A stretch of DNA of 21,546 bases, from contig NW_019775495.1 of NCBI RefSeq assembly GCF_001039355.2, positions 339,237 through 360,782 on the forward strand, written 5' to 3'. The DNA is from Lingula anatina. Lineage: Eukaryota > Brachiopoda > Lingulata > Lingulida > Lingulidae. Below, piece after piece: positions 1 through 8,742 of this stretch. The notes under the pieces are model-generated. The model was not told the DNA's origin. It searched no databases and saw only the letters and a program-made list of their open reading frames with translations. Both the position numbers and the translations under genes were made by a program. Positions within the stretch are counted from its first letter, which is position 1, and every line of letters begins with the position of its first letter.

Positions 1-235
1 TTATTTTTTTTTTGGGGGGGGGGTAAAGTATCTAATATAATATAAAACCATTACTGCACTGAAATCAGAGGGTTGGTGAAAGTATTGATATTTATTCAGC
101 TGAAAGGGGATGCGTTGGGTGAGATAAAATGTTGTAATGGGAGCAATTCCTATTTTCTGGCGCATTGACAATAGTTAAATATATCATTATTATTATTATT
201 ATTATTATACCTCACTGTGACTGTTAAAATATGAC
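1..235 (+). repeat. Dispersed repeat, copy 1 (with G-run and ATT microsatellite)
   Basis: The segment from about 48 shares ordered blocks with 4047-4165. These are an 'AAACCAT.ACTGC' block, 'GGTTGGTGAAAGTATTGAT', 'GGATGCGTT.GGTGAGATAAAAT', an ATT microsatellite (188-209) and 'CCTCACTGTGACTGT'. A G-rich run comes before the match in both copies (13-22 here). The order is kept while the spacers differ, which is how an old interspersed repeat looks. There is no reading frame, inverted end or target duplication that would name its class. Confidence 0.6.
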
Positions 236-920
236 TGTTATAATTACATTAATTATAACTTGATTGGTACGTTGACCGTTTAAAATAACGACGGACCGAC
301 TTTCCAACTTTATCAAGCACAATAGATTGAACATAATAATCATTTTCTCTGATAGTCGGTTAGTTCCTTGTTGTATATTTAATGGCATTGACCTCGATAT
401 TAACGCAGTACGTTTATTGTATGTTGGACTCATGCCAAGACTGTATCGGTAGGCAAAAGGTGTTCTCCTTTATGTATGTGTGCGTGTGTGTTTGTGGGGG
501 GGGGGGTGCATTCAGAAAAAAAAGATGACAAATGCAACTTGGACTGATCATAACTGGGTTGTTAAAAAAAGTTAAAGGAAAACTGTATATGAAGTATGAG
601 GGTTTAGCCGACCATGGATGTGGGGTTTATGGTAATTAATTTAGCATAGGCCATACAGGTCGACATCACCCAAGAATAGAGAGTGCAACCTGACGCATGG
701 TCCTGATGTTGGAGCAAACGGTCATCAGGCCCTCACAACCTGGACTGAACCAGAGTGTTGTGTTACAGTTCAACACCACACCATGGCAACAATTATAGTG
801 TGAAGAAATAAGTGGAGGCCACCCGCCCGTAACTGCGCACATGGATTACACGCTATGTGTCACGTGCCAGTACTAGCGGTGACTCTCCTCTACCCACATA
901 TAACACGAGGAGCCGATTCA
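236..920. other. No gene seen
   Basis: Short ORFs only. There is a GT-rich stretch followed by a G-run at about 478-506. Bases 600-915 are somewhat more GC-rich and end in an AAT microsatellite, as many retroposed repeats do. I could not find convincing A and B boxes or inverted ends in them. Confidence 0.5.
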
Positions 921-951
921 AATAATAATAATAATAATAATAATAATAATT
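921..951. repeat. (AAT)n microsatellite
   Basis: About ten AAT units, followed closely by a short run of C. Confidence 0.9.
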
Positions 952-1340
952 TTGCCCCCCCCCTAATAATGGCCTAATAATGTCCCAAAATTAACTTTTT
1001 CAAGAAAATGAAAAAGCGTTGGCCTAAAAACTTCGTTGAACTGTAGCCAGATGGTATTACCCGGTACATGTACAGGCTGAGATGATGATGGTGATACATG
1101 GATGTTCTCTTCTCATAATTCCAAAACATCAAAAAAATAGTTTCAATCGTATATTGGGTAATAGTTCAGTAATTTTACAGTGGGGCAAATCTTGTATAAC
1201 ACATGCACATGGCTGTAAATAATACATATACTTACACTACCTGTAAAATAGTCTGCATAAGACAATAGATCTAGAGTGGGCCCTATAATACTGTACGTAA
1301 ACTTATTATATGAGTCGCAGGGCTTCCCACTGTCTGCATA
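952..1340. other. No gene seen
   Basis: AT-rich sequence without a long frame, paired ends or recognisable motif. There is a short GATGATGATG run near 1081. Confidence 0.5.
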
Positions 1341-1766
1341 TCATAAATTTACAGCCATTGTGACATCTACGAAACCGGTTTGAGCTCGTTCAATAAAATG
1401 GACACGTACAATCGAAAAGGGGATTTTTGTGAAATCCCTAATTCTATAAATAGCATCAGCATTCGTCATCCAGTATGCGGGCTTTCCTGTACTTTTTGTA
1501 AACAAGGAGCCTTTTACAGTGTATATAGTTCTCAACTCACTGTGTAGCCAAAAATTCCCGTATGTATCCTCTCTTAGTGATTGTCGAGCTAAGGGAGGGC
1601 TCTGTCCCGTCTTTACTCTACCGAATATATGCGTTAATGATTGAATCACGAAAATGTTTAGAAAAGACTGTGCAAGGGATGGAGGTGCTGTACACAGCAG
1701 TACATTCAGTTTAGGTCTTTCCCTGCACGTGTAAACTCTCGCAATCGGGGTTATAAATATCAACAT
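1341..1766 (-). CDS. Unrecognised 141-codon ORF
   Basis: This is an ATG-to-stop frame of 141 codons on the minus strand. It starts with a hydrophobic stretch (MLIFITPIARV) that is too short and too interrupted for a clear signal peptide. The C-terminal half (about residues 75-140) has a varied, protein-like composition with aromatic and charged residues. I recognise no domain. A frame this long is only moderately unlikely by chance in this AT-rich DNA. There is no similar frame elsewhere in the window and no splice or transcript signal to support it. It could be an exon, a decayed gene or chance. Confidence 0.2.
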   Translation of the reverse strand: MLIFITPIARVYTCRERPKLNVLLCTAPPSLAQSFLNIFVIQSLTHIFGRVKTGQSPPLARQSLREDTYGNFWLHSELRTIYTVKGSLFTKSTGKPAYWMTNADAIYRIRDFTKIPFSIVRVHFIERAQTGFVDVTMAVNL

Positions 1767-2244
1767 CCTGACAAAATTGTGTCAGTGGCGCACATATGTC
1801 TGTCTACATGCATGCGACATCTCTAGTTGCAATCACAACTGCAGTATAGGTTATTACCATGATGGTGATATATATATATATAGTAACTTAAAAAGAACTA
1901 TGCTCACTTACCTGCTCTAGCATGCAGACGTGTATCTGTTTATTATCGACGTTTAGATTGTATATGCGTAATTTTACCACTGTATAAATACTGCAGGTTC
2001 ACGTCAACATACTGCAAAAAAAAATCCCGTCATTTATTATCGTAAGGCCACACTTTTTTAATTTTATGGATGACATCCTGCGCGCGCACCGATTTTCGTC
2101 CGTTCTCCAAAACCCCCCCCCCCCCCAAGGAAGTCGGTTGTCGCAAACANCAAATTACCATTCAAAAGCATGTTTCTAGAACTCTAGTGAATGCAAGGCT
2201 ACTTTTAGCTGGTTAACTCTATGAACAGAGCAACATGGTGAGCT
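1767..2244. other. No gene; short TA repeat, C-run and one N
   Basis: There is a TA microsatellite at about 1868-1882, a run of 14 C at about 2103-2116 and one undetermined base at 2150. Nothing coding is visible. The last part leads into the Tc1 remnant and may contain more of it, too decayed to read. Confidence 0.5.
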
Positions 2245-2715
2245 AGACGCCATTTGCGGTTCCAGGCACAGCACTGGGTTCATGTAGATTTTTACAGATG
2301 AGGCTATATAGGGTTTGAGTTCCACCACCGCGATGGCTGAATCAGAGTCAGTAGGTTTCCAGACGAGTTACTGCCTGAGGATTGTGTCACACTACAGTGA
2401 CTTGTGGCCGTGGCAGTATCTGTGTATGAGCCGGTTTCCACTCTGAATTGGTGGCAATTGACGGAAACCTCAACCAGATAGAATACAGGGACATTTTAGA
2501 GAATACTTGCTTGCAATTTGCAAGAATGTACTTCCAGGACAACTTCATCCTGCAAGATGACAATGCCCGACCACACCATGCCCATGCAATAACTGGTTTT
2601 CTGCAAAACCAAGAGGTAAACCAGTTGCCTTGGCCGACGAAATTCCCCAGACATGGATTCTATAGAAAACCTGTGGGCATAAATCGCTAGCAGAATCAAG
2701 AGCTTACCCGTTATT
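2245..2715 (+). pseudogene. Tc1/mariner (DD34E) transposase remnant
   Basis: Several frames together give a degenerate Tc1-like transposase catalytic domain. RHLRFQAQHWVHVDF (from 2248) is followed one frame away by FTDE (2291-2302), which holds the first catalytic Asp. A long clean block from 2448 reads VAIDGNLNQIEYRDILEN and then ILQDDNARPH, with the second Asp at about 2559-2561. One frame further on, SIENLWA carries the catalytic Glu at 2665-2667. About 34 codons plus one base separate the second Asp from the Glu, which matches the DD34E spacing of Tc1. At least three frame shifts and several stops show it is dead. The DNA-binding N-terminus and terminal inverted repeats were not found. 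An intact enzyme would cut and paste the element at TA sites. Confidence 0.88.
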
Positions 2716-3090
2716 ATTTAAATTAAAATTTTGATGGTGTATTCACACGGGTTGATTTATTCAAGCCATATCGAACACGATAACAATTGTTTTTTCATCC
2801 ATTACTAATATATGGGAAAAATTCAAAGAAAATATGTTTGAAAAAAAAATCCATTTTAAATGTGAAGTCTGTACATTGCATCACATGAATTACTTGATTC
2901 AGCAAATCCCTCCATTGCATTAATAAGGTAATCTTTTTTAAATCTAGGTAAAAGGGGCAGTTGTGTGATCCAATATGTTTACATTCCAATGGCAGCGCAG
3001 TATTTAATTGCAAAATTCAATTCAGATTCGAATAATTGCTACAGTGTGACAGTGTAGCACTCATTGCTGATTTGATTATAGTGAAAATGT
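2716..3090. other. No gene seen
   Basis: AT-rich sequence with only short frames. No repeat from elsewhere in the window was recognised here. Confidence 0.5.
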
Positions 3091-3094
3091 CTTA

Positions 3095-3600
3095 ATCACT
3101 TTCCCTAACGCTGAAAACATGGGTGTGGACACTTCATATGTCATGTTTGCTTGCCCAGTTAACGTAAAAGCAGTTCTGAAGGCAGGTTCTAACTATCAGC
3201 AGATTGACTTGTGTTTGACAGATACAAGGAAGAAACAATAAAAGATGCTACTCGGACATGATTCACAAAGTCAGTGCTACCCATAAGACAAGACATCTGA
3301 TTTATCACATTCCCTGACCCTGAGAACATAGGTGTAGACACTTCATTTGTCATGTTTGCTTGTCTAGTTACAGAGATACAGAGGTAAAACGGTTTTTCAG
3401 TAATGGCGATCCTAATTTGCATATTTAGGAAAATTGCGTAAATCTAATTCTAACAGAAACATCTTAATAATGTTCCTCGACCCTGAAAATATACGTAAAG
3501 ACACTTCATTTGTCATGTTCACCTGTCTAGTCCCAGAGATATTGCAGAAAATAGGAAATCTGGCGGCCATTTTGCTTTTTTGCAAATTAGACCGCTAAAA
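3095..3600 (+). repeat. Three spaced copies of a coding-like repeat unit
   Basis: A block of about 60-80 bases occurs three times, with the shared 'GACACTTCAT' at 3128, 3337 and 3500 (spacings of 209 and 163). The plus-strand frames read close variants of one peptide: FPNAENMGVDTSYVMFACPV, FPDPENIGVDTSFVMFACLV and FLDPENIRKDTSFVMFTCLV. Short AT-rich spacers and stops separate the units. After the third copy the frame runs on for another 18 codons or so. No protein family was recognised. It may be an interspersed repeat unit or the decayed remains of a repeat protein. Confidence 0.7.
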
Positions 3601-4011
3601 ACGCAAAATTTCGCTTGGGAACCGGGTAAATCGGATTCAGCATCCCAAAATTATGCTAATAAGCCTGGTTCCCAACTTTTACCCTAAAATGCCCCTACTA
3701 TTCATCTTTTGTGGAAATCCCACTAGACTAGTATACATATATTCAAATACGTTTATCTTGGACCCATGCCAAGGGGATTTCCCTAGACCTAAACATGCAG
3801 GAATGACTAACACCTGAGCAAATGAAGCAAATTTGGTTGTGATCTGGTCGTTTATAGCGAGCCAAGTTTATATTGAGCGCTTTATTATTCCGTTTTTATC
3901 TTATCAGTGGTTAAAATAATGTTTTTCGATGTTTTATTCGTCATAAACAATTACTGCGCTGAAATTATAAATTTGGTGAAATTATAGATTTGTCGGTGGG
4001 TCGAGGTGGGG
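3601..4011. other. No gene seen
   Basis: No long frame. Near 3950 there is a short match to the dispersed repeat ('ATTACTGCGCTGAAAT'), which may be a fragment. A G-rich tract at about 3995-4030 leads into the second repeat copy. Confidence 0.45.
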
Positions 4012-4165
4012 GGTAGGGGGTGGAGGGGGGAGATATTTAAGAGAATAAAAACCATCACTGCGCCGAAATTAGATGGTTGGTGAAAGTATTGATCGTAAGT
4101 CTGTCGGCAGTGGATGCGTTAGGTGAGATAAAATTATTATTATTATTATTACTATGCCTCACTGT
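4012..4165 (+). repeat. Dispersed repeat, copy 2
   Basis: This matches 45-235 in the same orientation: G-rich run, 'AAACCAT.ACTGC', 'GGTTGGTGAAAGTATTGAT', 'GGATGCGTTAGGTGAGATAAAAT', an ATT microsatellite and 'CCTCACTGTGACTGT'. The copy is shorter because the spacer before the microsatellite is missing. Confidence 0.6.
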
Positions 4166-4565
4166 GACTGTAACACATTCGATGGAAAGGGGTGAATTTA
4201 TTGGATATTAATACAGGAAAACCCTGGAAATTAAGACAGTAATTAAGACACTTAATTAAGGATTGTTTATATAAATTAAATTACAGATATGACGTCTGTT
4301 TATAGAATAGGAATTTCTTTAAGGCCTCGGTCACAACCGGTCGAACGTACGGTTTGTGTACAAATTTGTCAAGCAAGCAAGTTCTTGCGAAATTTCGAGT
4401 TCGTAGACAGCCCGTAAGCACGCACTGTAGATATTGGACATGCATATCCAAACACCTCTACGAATAATCTGCGAACAGCGAGACCCCAGGTTAAGTTGCT
4501 TTCCTTGCACGGAGTTTGTAAGGTGTTTGTAAGTGAGATTTTCGGTTTAAAAGGTACTGTGGGAA
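4166..4565. other. No gene seen
   Basis: AT-rich to about 4320, then a GC-richer stretch of about 230 bases with many CG dinucleotides and short palindromic words. It resembles the interior of a MITE, but I found no matching terminal inverted repeats. Confidence 0.4.
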
Positions 4566-4568
4566 GAA

Positions 4569-4569
4569 A

Positions 4570-4614
<45 letters not shown>
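4569..4614. repeat. (ATT)n microsatellite
   Basis: About fifteen ATT units. ATT tracts of similar kind occur at 188, 4133, 12952 and 19780, several inside dispersed repeats. Confidence 0.9.
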
Positions 4615-4949
4615 TCATCACTTATTGCGGTAGGTCAGACGGGTATTGATAACTTCTTATTTTATCTATGCGTCAATACAGAATATTTTATATTTATATA
4701 AAGCCGAAGGAGTGTACAGCTTTAGGCTCAACTTCTACTGCTGAGTACACACTGAGAATAAAATAGGAGTCAAAGTGACCCCAAACTTGGAGTCCAGCAA
4801 TGGTGCCTAAAATAATTCCAATTGGAGTAACGGCACCCCAGACCCCACAGGAGAATCACAATTGACTCCATTCACACATCCCTTCATCCCTTGATTTATT
4901 TCTACAAAAGAATCACCATGACCCATATAAAGGAATTTGTGACTCCTTG

Positions 4950-5000
4950 GCACATTATATATATATATATATAACAAACAAAAATATATATATATATAAA
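4950..5000. repeat. Two TA microsatellites at the SINE tail
   Basis: TA runs at about 4956-4972 and 4984-4999 lie on the low-coordinate side of the SINE and may be its simple-sequence tail. Confidence 0.8.
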
Positions 5001-5130
5001 TAAGCAGTCCCAAGCAGGGAGACAGAAGGGACCGTTTATTAGAAACTGGTCTGTCCACAGACAGGTTTGAACCCATGTCCTCCAGATCTAGAGGCGAACA
5101 ATATAACCACAAGGCCATCCGATCGCATGT
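5001..5130 (-). mobile_element. tRNA-derived SINE
   Basis: On the minus strand, TGGCCTTGTGGT (5117-5106) fits a tRNA A box and GGTTCAAACC (5073-5064) fits a B box. They are 32 bases apart, as in RNA polymerase III internal promoters of tRNA-like sequences. Downstream (lower coordinates) comes a body of about 60 bases without tRNA folding, then TA-rich simple sequence. The head does not pair as a proper cloverleaf with a clean acceptor stem, so it is a SINE rather than a tRNA gene. No flanking target duplication was found. It sits inside the GACTC element and is therefore younger than it. Confidence 0.65.
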
Positions 5131-5183
5131 TGTGTTGAATTAGCAATAACAAACAGTTTGTAAATCTGGTAATAAACAGCATG

Positions 5184-5207
5184 ATATATATATATATATA
5201 TATATAT
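5184..5207. repeat. (TA)n microsatellite
   Basis: About twelve TA units, just beyond the head of the SINE. Confidence 0.9.
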
Positions 5208-5501
5208 CCCCAGTGGCATGCATTGAGGGTCAAACCTACAACCTGGACACAAAACCTGCTGACCTGGGTGTGGTCAGCAGGGTGTGGGCAACTGAAAGCC
5301 CTGGCCAGTAATAAGTGCACGTGTTCTGCATGTAGAAACACACAGAAAACCACTTGTTCATGCATAAAACCAACTATGGCCAATAAAGTAGTGTTTATAC
5401 TGACCAAGGGTGATAAAAACCGTTCTCTCCACGCCGTTCTGCTGTCCAGCGAGCGAAGAGTCGGTGAAAGGGGTCAGCCAGACACTGGCTCCCGGTAATT
5501 T

Positions 5502-5671
5502 GACTCTGATTTTAAGAGTCAGATTGACTCATGAGAGTCAGGGGGTGATTGACTCTGATAAGAGAGTCTAAAGACTCTGGAAGTGGGGTAATGTGACCCT
5601 AATATACATGAAGGAGTCAAATTAGCTCCATGAGGGTCAAGGGGTGTTGGACTCTGCATGACTAGAGAGTC
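5502..5671. repeat. Array of GACTC...GAGTC hairpins
   Basis: GACTC and GAGTC alternate and can pair as short hairpins: 5502-5520 (9-base loop), 5526-5539 (4-base loop), 5551-5568 (8-base loop) and 5650-5671 (12-base loop). Further single GACTC/GAGTC words lie at 5573, 5614 and 5676. The array fills the right arm of the inverted-repeat element. It could be an iterated transposase-binding site or a product of replication slippage. Confidence 0.7.
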
Positions 5672-5812
5672 AAGTGACTCCAATTTTACTCTCAGTGCAC
5701 TTGAGCTATAACCCATGAAAAAAGCCACTGCAACAAATTAAATGACCTATGGACATCCGTATTGTTAAAGCTTTACACATTAAAGTCTAGCTTGGACATA
5801 TTAAAACAACAG

Positions 5813-5862
<50 letters not shown>
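5813..5862. repeat. (CT)n microsatellite followed by CA-rich tract
   Basis: About 24 CT units with one TT interruption, then ACACACACGC-type sequence to about 5888. Confidence 0.95.
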
Positions 5863-5864
<2 letters not shown>

Positions 5865-5897
5865 GCACACACACGCATACACACATACAGGCATAGC

Positions 5898-6110
5898 ATG
5901 CAAACGTTGGTCCAACGTTTGGTTTCCATCTAAGTGCTCACTTTGTCTAACGGTTGGCTAAACCTCTTTTTAATACTAAATCATTGCCAATGTTTTCCCA
6001 ACCAAACGTAGTCCTACACTGGGCCAACTGTTGTTGACCAACAATTCCCCAACATCTCACCAAGAGTGAATATACGGTGACTAATAACCAACACCGACCC
6101 AACCATCGAC
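5898..6110. repeat. Region of iterated CCAAC/GTTGG palindromes
   Basis: Short inverted words built on CCAAC/GTTGG recur. There is a perfect palindrome with 8-bp arms, AACGTTGG-T-CCAACGTT (5903-5919), another at 6031-6044 (TTGTTGACCAACAA), and single copies near 5952, 6023 and 6048. It is probably the inside of a MITE. Its ends were not located. Confidence 0.45.
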
Positions 6111-6256
6111 CCAGCCGAGGATGTCAAATAAAGACATACCTGCAGGACATCTCTGACTATTGTATTGTGCTAGCATCGTATAACATTGATATTGAACGTT
6201 TTTCAATTTAAGACCATTTATTTAGTAGAAAACTCGCCACTACACGCCAACGTACA
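6111..6256. other. Spacer, nothing seen
   Basis: Short unique-looking spacer between the CCAAC-rich region and the large palindrome. Confidence 0.4.
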
Positions 6257-6747
6257 CCCCGCAAAAAACGCAATAGATACTCCAGCGCAGTAGACTACTG
6301 CAATCATACTCCAAACCGCAGTAGACTACTTCAATCATACTGCAAACATGCTTCAAATCTGCTTCGATTTGGGAGCTAATTAGCATATTTGATATCATGC
6401 TGCTTATCTACTGCATTAATGCTCCTCTCTGTACAAACTTATGTAATTTTTGGAGTAGAATTGCAGTAGGCTATGCTGCATTTCTNAACGCAGTAGTGGT
6501 GTGGAGCATATTTGCAGTAGAAATGCAGCATAGCCTACTGCAATTCTACTCCAAAAATTACATAAGTTTGTACAGAGAGGAGCATTAATGCAGTAGATAA
6601 GCAGCATGATATCAAATATGCTAATTAGCTCCCAAATCGAAGCAGATTTGAAGCATGTTTGCAGTATGATTGAAGTAGTCTACTGCGGTTTGGAGTATGA
6701 TTGCAGTAGTCTACTGTGCTGGAGTATCTATTGCGTTTTTTGCGGGG
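6257..6747. mobile_element. Large palindrome of two MITE copies (229-bp arms)
   Basis: Bases 6257-6485 and 6519-6747 are reverse complements over 229 bases. I saw a single mismatch (in AGCGCAG / AGCACAG). The 33-base centre starts with an undetermined base (6486). Each arm is a truncated copy of the element found complete at 6748-7039. The outer ends (CCCCGCAAAAAACGCAATAG) correspond to that element's terminal repeat. Near identity of the arms implies recent inverted duplication, or an assembly join at the N. The two mirror ORFs that cover it only reflect the symmetry and do not encode a protein. Confidence 0.9.
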
Positions 6748-7039
6748 TACCCGCATGAAAACGAAGTAGATACTCCAGCGCAGTAGACTACTGCAATCAT
6801 ACTGCAAACATGCTTCAAATCTGCTTCGATGTGAGAATGTATGTGAGGATGTATTTGAAACATGCTTCTATCATGCTGCTAATCCACTGCATGAATGCTC
6901 CTCCGCTGTACAACCCTATGTAATTTTTGAAGTAGAATTGCAGTAAGCTATACTGCATTTCTACTGCAAATATGCTCCACACCACTACTGCGTTTATGCT
7001 TCTTTGTTACTTCGATACTACTGCATTTTCGTGCGGGTA
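6748..7039. mobile_element. Complete MITE of the same family, abutting the palindrome
   Basis: The left end TACCCGCATGAAAACG and the right end, read inward as TACCCGCACGAAAATG, form a terminal inverted repeat of about 22 bp with three mismatches. The interior is a diverged direct copy of 6257-6485. It is made of degenerate units of about 11 bases (consensus near TACTGCAAATA / TGCTTCAAATC). There is no coding frame. The left TIR directly touches the palindrome's outer end (GCGGGGTACCCGC) and no target duplication is visible. It is a non-autonomous DNA element of unassigned superfamily. Confidence 0.75.
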
Positions 7040-7164
7040 TCTTTTTACTTCAAGACGAAACGAAAAACAAAGAGAACATCGAGACGCCCCTGCCGTGACA
7101 GGCTGCGCTGATGATGATACATGTATGTGATTTTCACTACAGTCCAAAATATCCCCTTAGATAT

Positions 7165-7207
7165 CTCCCCCCCCCCCCAAAAAAAAAAAAAAAAAAAAAA
7201 AAAAAAA
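7165..7207. repeat. Poly-C then poly-A tract
   Basis: About a dozen C followed by nearly thirty A. On the minus strand this produces a spurious poly-Phe/Gly frame. Another C-run lies at about 7331-7343, next to CA repeats. Such tracts often carry length errors. Confidence 0.9.
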
Positions 7208-7814
7208 CATGAGGGTGGTGGAGCCCACTTTAAACGTTTCCTGAGTTTTAAAAAGACAAACATTAATGAATATTATCCTATAGAGGATTGTGTCTATTAA
7301 TGGTACAGTCTATTGTCTATCAGTCGAATGCCCCCCCCCCCCCACACACACATATACATAAAACGGTGTTGGTAATGTATCGAAGATAGTATACAACATG
7401 CATGTAGTGTGATTTTAAAACTGGGCGATAGAGGTTCACAATTCGACCCAGCATCGAACTTGGAGACTTGCCTGGCTGTTGAATAAAGAAAATGAATTAA
7501 TATTTATGATTTTTTATGATTCACCTGTGTAAGCGTTGGCATTTAAGATGGATATAAAGTGAGAAACTGTGTCAAATTATTGACGCCAAACTCAAACTAG
7601 TGTTCCAAATAGTATAACTTAGATAAACAGCACGGATAATATCATTTCCTGAGAAACAATATTGGCTTTCATAGTTTTAGCTTATTTTCTTTACTTTTCA
7701 AACTGGCGGGGATATCTATTTTGGAATCTGAAGTAGGTTGATTCAATTACCATTTTAGAAGGTTTCTAAATTCCATTGGTATCATCTTAGTATTTTATGC
7801 GGGGGAGGGGGATA
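7208..7814. other. No gene seen
   Basis: AT-rich sequence with one poly-C tract and no frame, paired ends or conserved motif that I could support. Confidence 0.5.
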
Positions 7815-7868
7815 TAGAGGCTATTCACCTGGATAGCCTCATTCCCCGATATGTTCTTCTAGACATCG
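7815..7868 (-). repeat. Dispersed repeat fragment, inverted copy of 10690-10745
   Basis: Read on the minus strand it gives TCGGGGAATGAGGC.ATCCAGGTGAATA, with 'GATGYCTA..TAGAAGA' on one side. The same order is found on the plus strand at 10691-10742. About 50 bases match with few differences. Confidence 0.65.
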
Positions 7869-7959
7869 CAATATTGGAGGTAAAAACTATGTCAATATTA
7901 GCTGTTGAATGAAGAAAAATATTTCATTCTTATAACATAACACAACCGATGAAATTGTT

Positions 7960-8030
7960 CTTTGAATGCAGGAATGGGGTCGTTGACCATTGGTAAGTAC
8001 GGGAAAATTGGCGTTTACTCCAGGAAAATC
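7960..8030 (+). repeat. Duplicated micro-exon-like segment, copy 1
   Basis: About 71 bases match 11768-11838 with few mismatches. Inside is a 21-base stretch (7972-7992) between an acceptor-like TTTGAATGCAG and a consensus donor GTAAGT, with an ATG at 7974 (MGSLTI when read). It could be a first-coding or micro-exon copied with its splice sites, or part of an unrelated repeat. No adjoining exon was identified. Confidence 0.5.
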
Positions 8031-8224
8031 CAATTTATGTTTTCTCCCTCCCAGTGTACCACAAACTTTCATAGTCCCATTCATAACAAGAGAGAAGGCA
8101 ACAAAGACTGTCGATTGTTCGTGATTTGGCCAAACAAGGCCGCTTTTATTATAAAACTCACTATCCTAATAACTTTAACAATAATAAAAATGTAGCAAAC
8201 TGTTGCCTGCATTAAATGTTATGA

Positions 8225-8742
8225 CCTAAGCGCCTTGCACACGGTGAGCAATTGGCGCACGCCACTTGCGCTGCGCCAGATGCTCGCGCTCCTCAGCTCC
8301 CCGCAAACGATGCGCTCTTTGCTCAGCAGAGGTGCCTCCCGGCCTGCCCCTATTGGGCGCACTGTGAACTGTGGGACCATGTGATTAAGGAAACATTGCA
8401 TATTAATTTTTTCTGATAGTAATGGAAAATGGTGACCACGTTAATCAGTCAGACTAACTATAACTGTGAACATTTTTGTTGACTTCGTTGAGGGCTGCCA
8501 TTTTTGTTTGTTTCCGGCTACCGGCACACGCGCATTGTTGGCACGACTTGAGCAGTCGGCGCTTGCACCCCGCACACGCTGAGACATTTGCTTCAAGAGG
8601 CCAAAAATATCAAACACGTGAGATATTTTGCTCAGCCGCGCGAGAGTCAAAAATCTCACCAGAATAATCCCGCAAACGGTGAGAAAACGGCGCAGCGCAA
8701 GTGTGGCGCGCCAATTGCTCACCGTGTGCGGGGTGCTTTAGG
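8225..8742. mobile_element. Non-autonomous inverted-repeat DNA element, 518 bp
   Basis: The left end reads CCTAAGCGCC then GCACACGGTGAGCAATTGGC and CACTTGCGCTGCGCC. The right end, on the opposite strand, reads CCTAAAGCACC then the same 20 bases and the same CACTTGCGCTGCGCC. The inverted repeat is about 50 bp with few mismatches and small gaps. Variants of GCACACGGTGAG are iterated inside (near 8309, 8570, 8672). It is much more GC- and CpG-rich than its surroundings and has no transposase frame. No target duplication was recognised, so the superfamily is open. Confidence 0.8.

Larger units (their letters stand above)
4750..5697. mobile_element. Inverted-repeat element rich in GACTC/GAGTC
   Basis: The left end (4750-4779) starts CACTGAGAATAAAAT followed by GGAGTCA. 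The right end, read from 5697 on the other strand, starts CACTGAGAGTAAAAT followed by GGAGTCA. About 24 terminal bases pair with two or three mismatches. GAGTC or GACTC words recur in both halves, densely in the right one. It has no transposase frame, so it would be non-autonomous. No clear target duplication was found. The interior is interrupted by TA microsatellites and a tRNA-type SINE, so the original element was much shorter than 948 bp. Superfamily not assigned. Confidence 0.65.

Noticed and set aside
5054-5130. A functional tRNA gene
   Set aside because: A and B boxes are present, but no proper acceptor stem or cloverleaf could be drawn, and a SINE-like body and tail follow.
5210-5260. 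Second tRNA-like head (minus-strand GGTTTGACCCT)
   Set aside because: A B-box-like word only; no A box at the right distance.
5039-5498. ORFs of 105-122 codons on both strands
   Set aside because: They read through the SINE and a TA repeat; no protein motif is present.
6397-6607. Two 63-codon ORFs on opposite strands with the same start and end
   Set aside because: They are mirror images caused by the palindrome, and differ only at the centre with the N.
7045-7263. Minus-strand ORF with a poly-Phe/Gly run
   Set aside because: It is a translation of poly-A and poly-C tracts.
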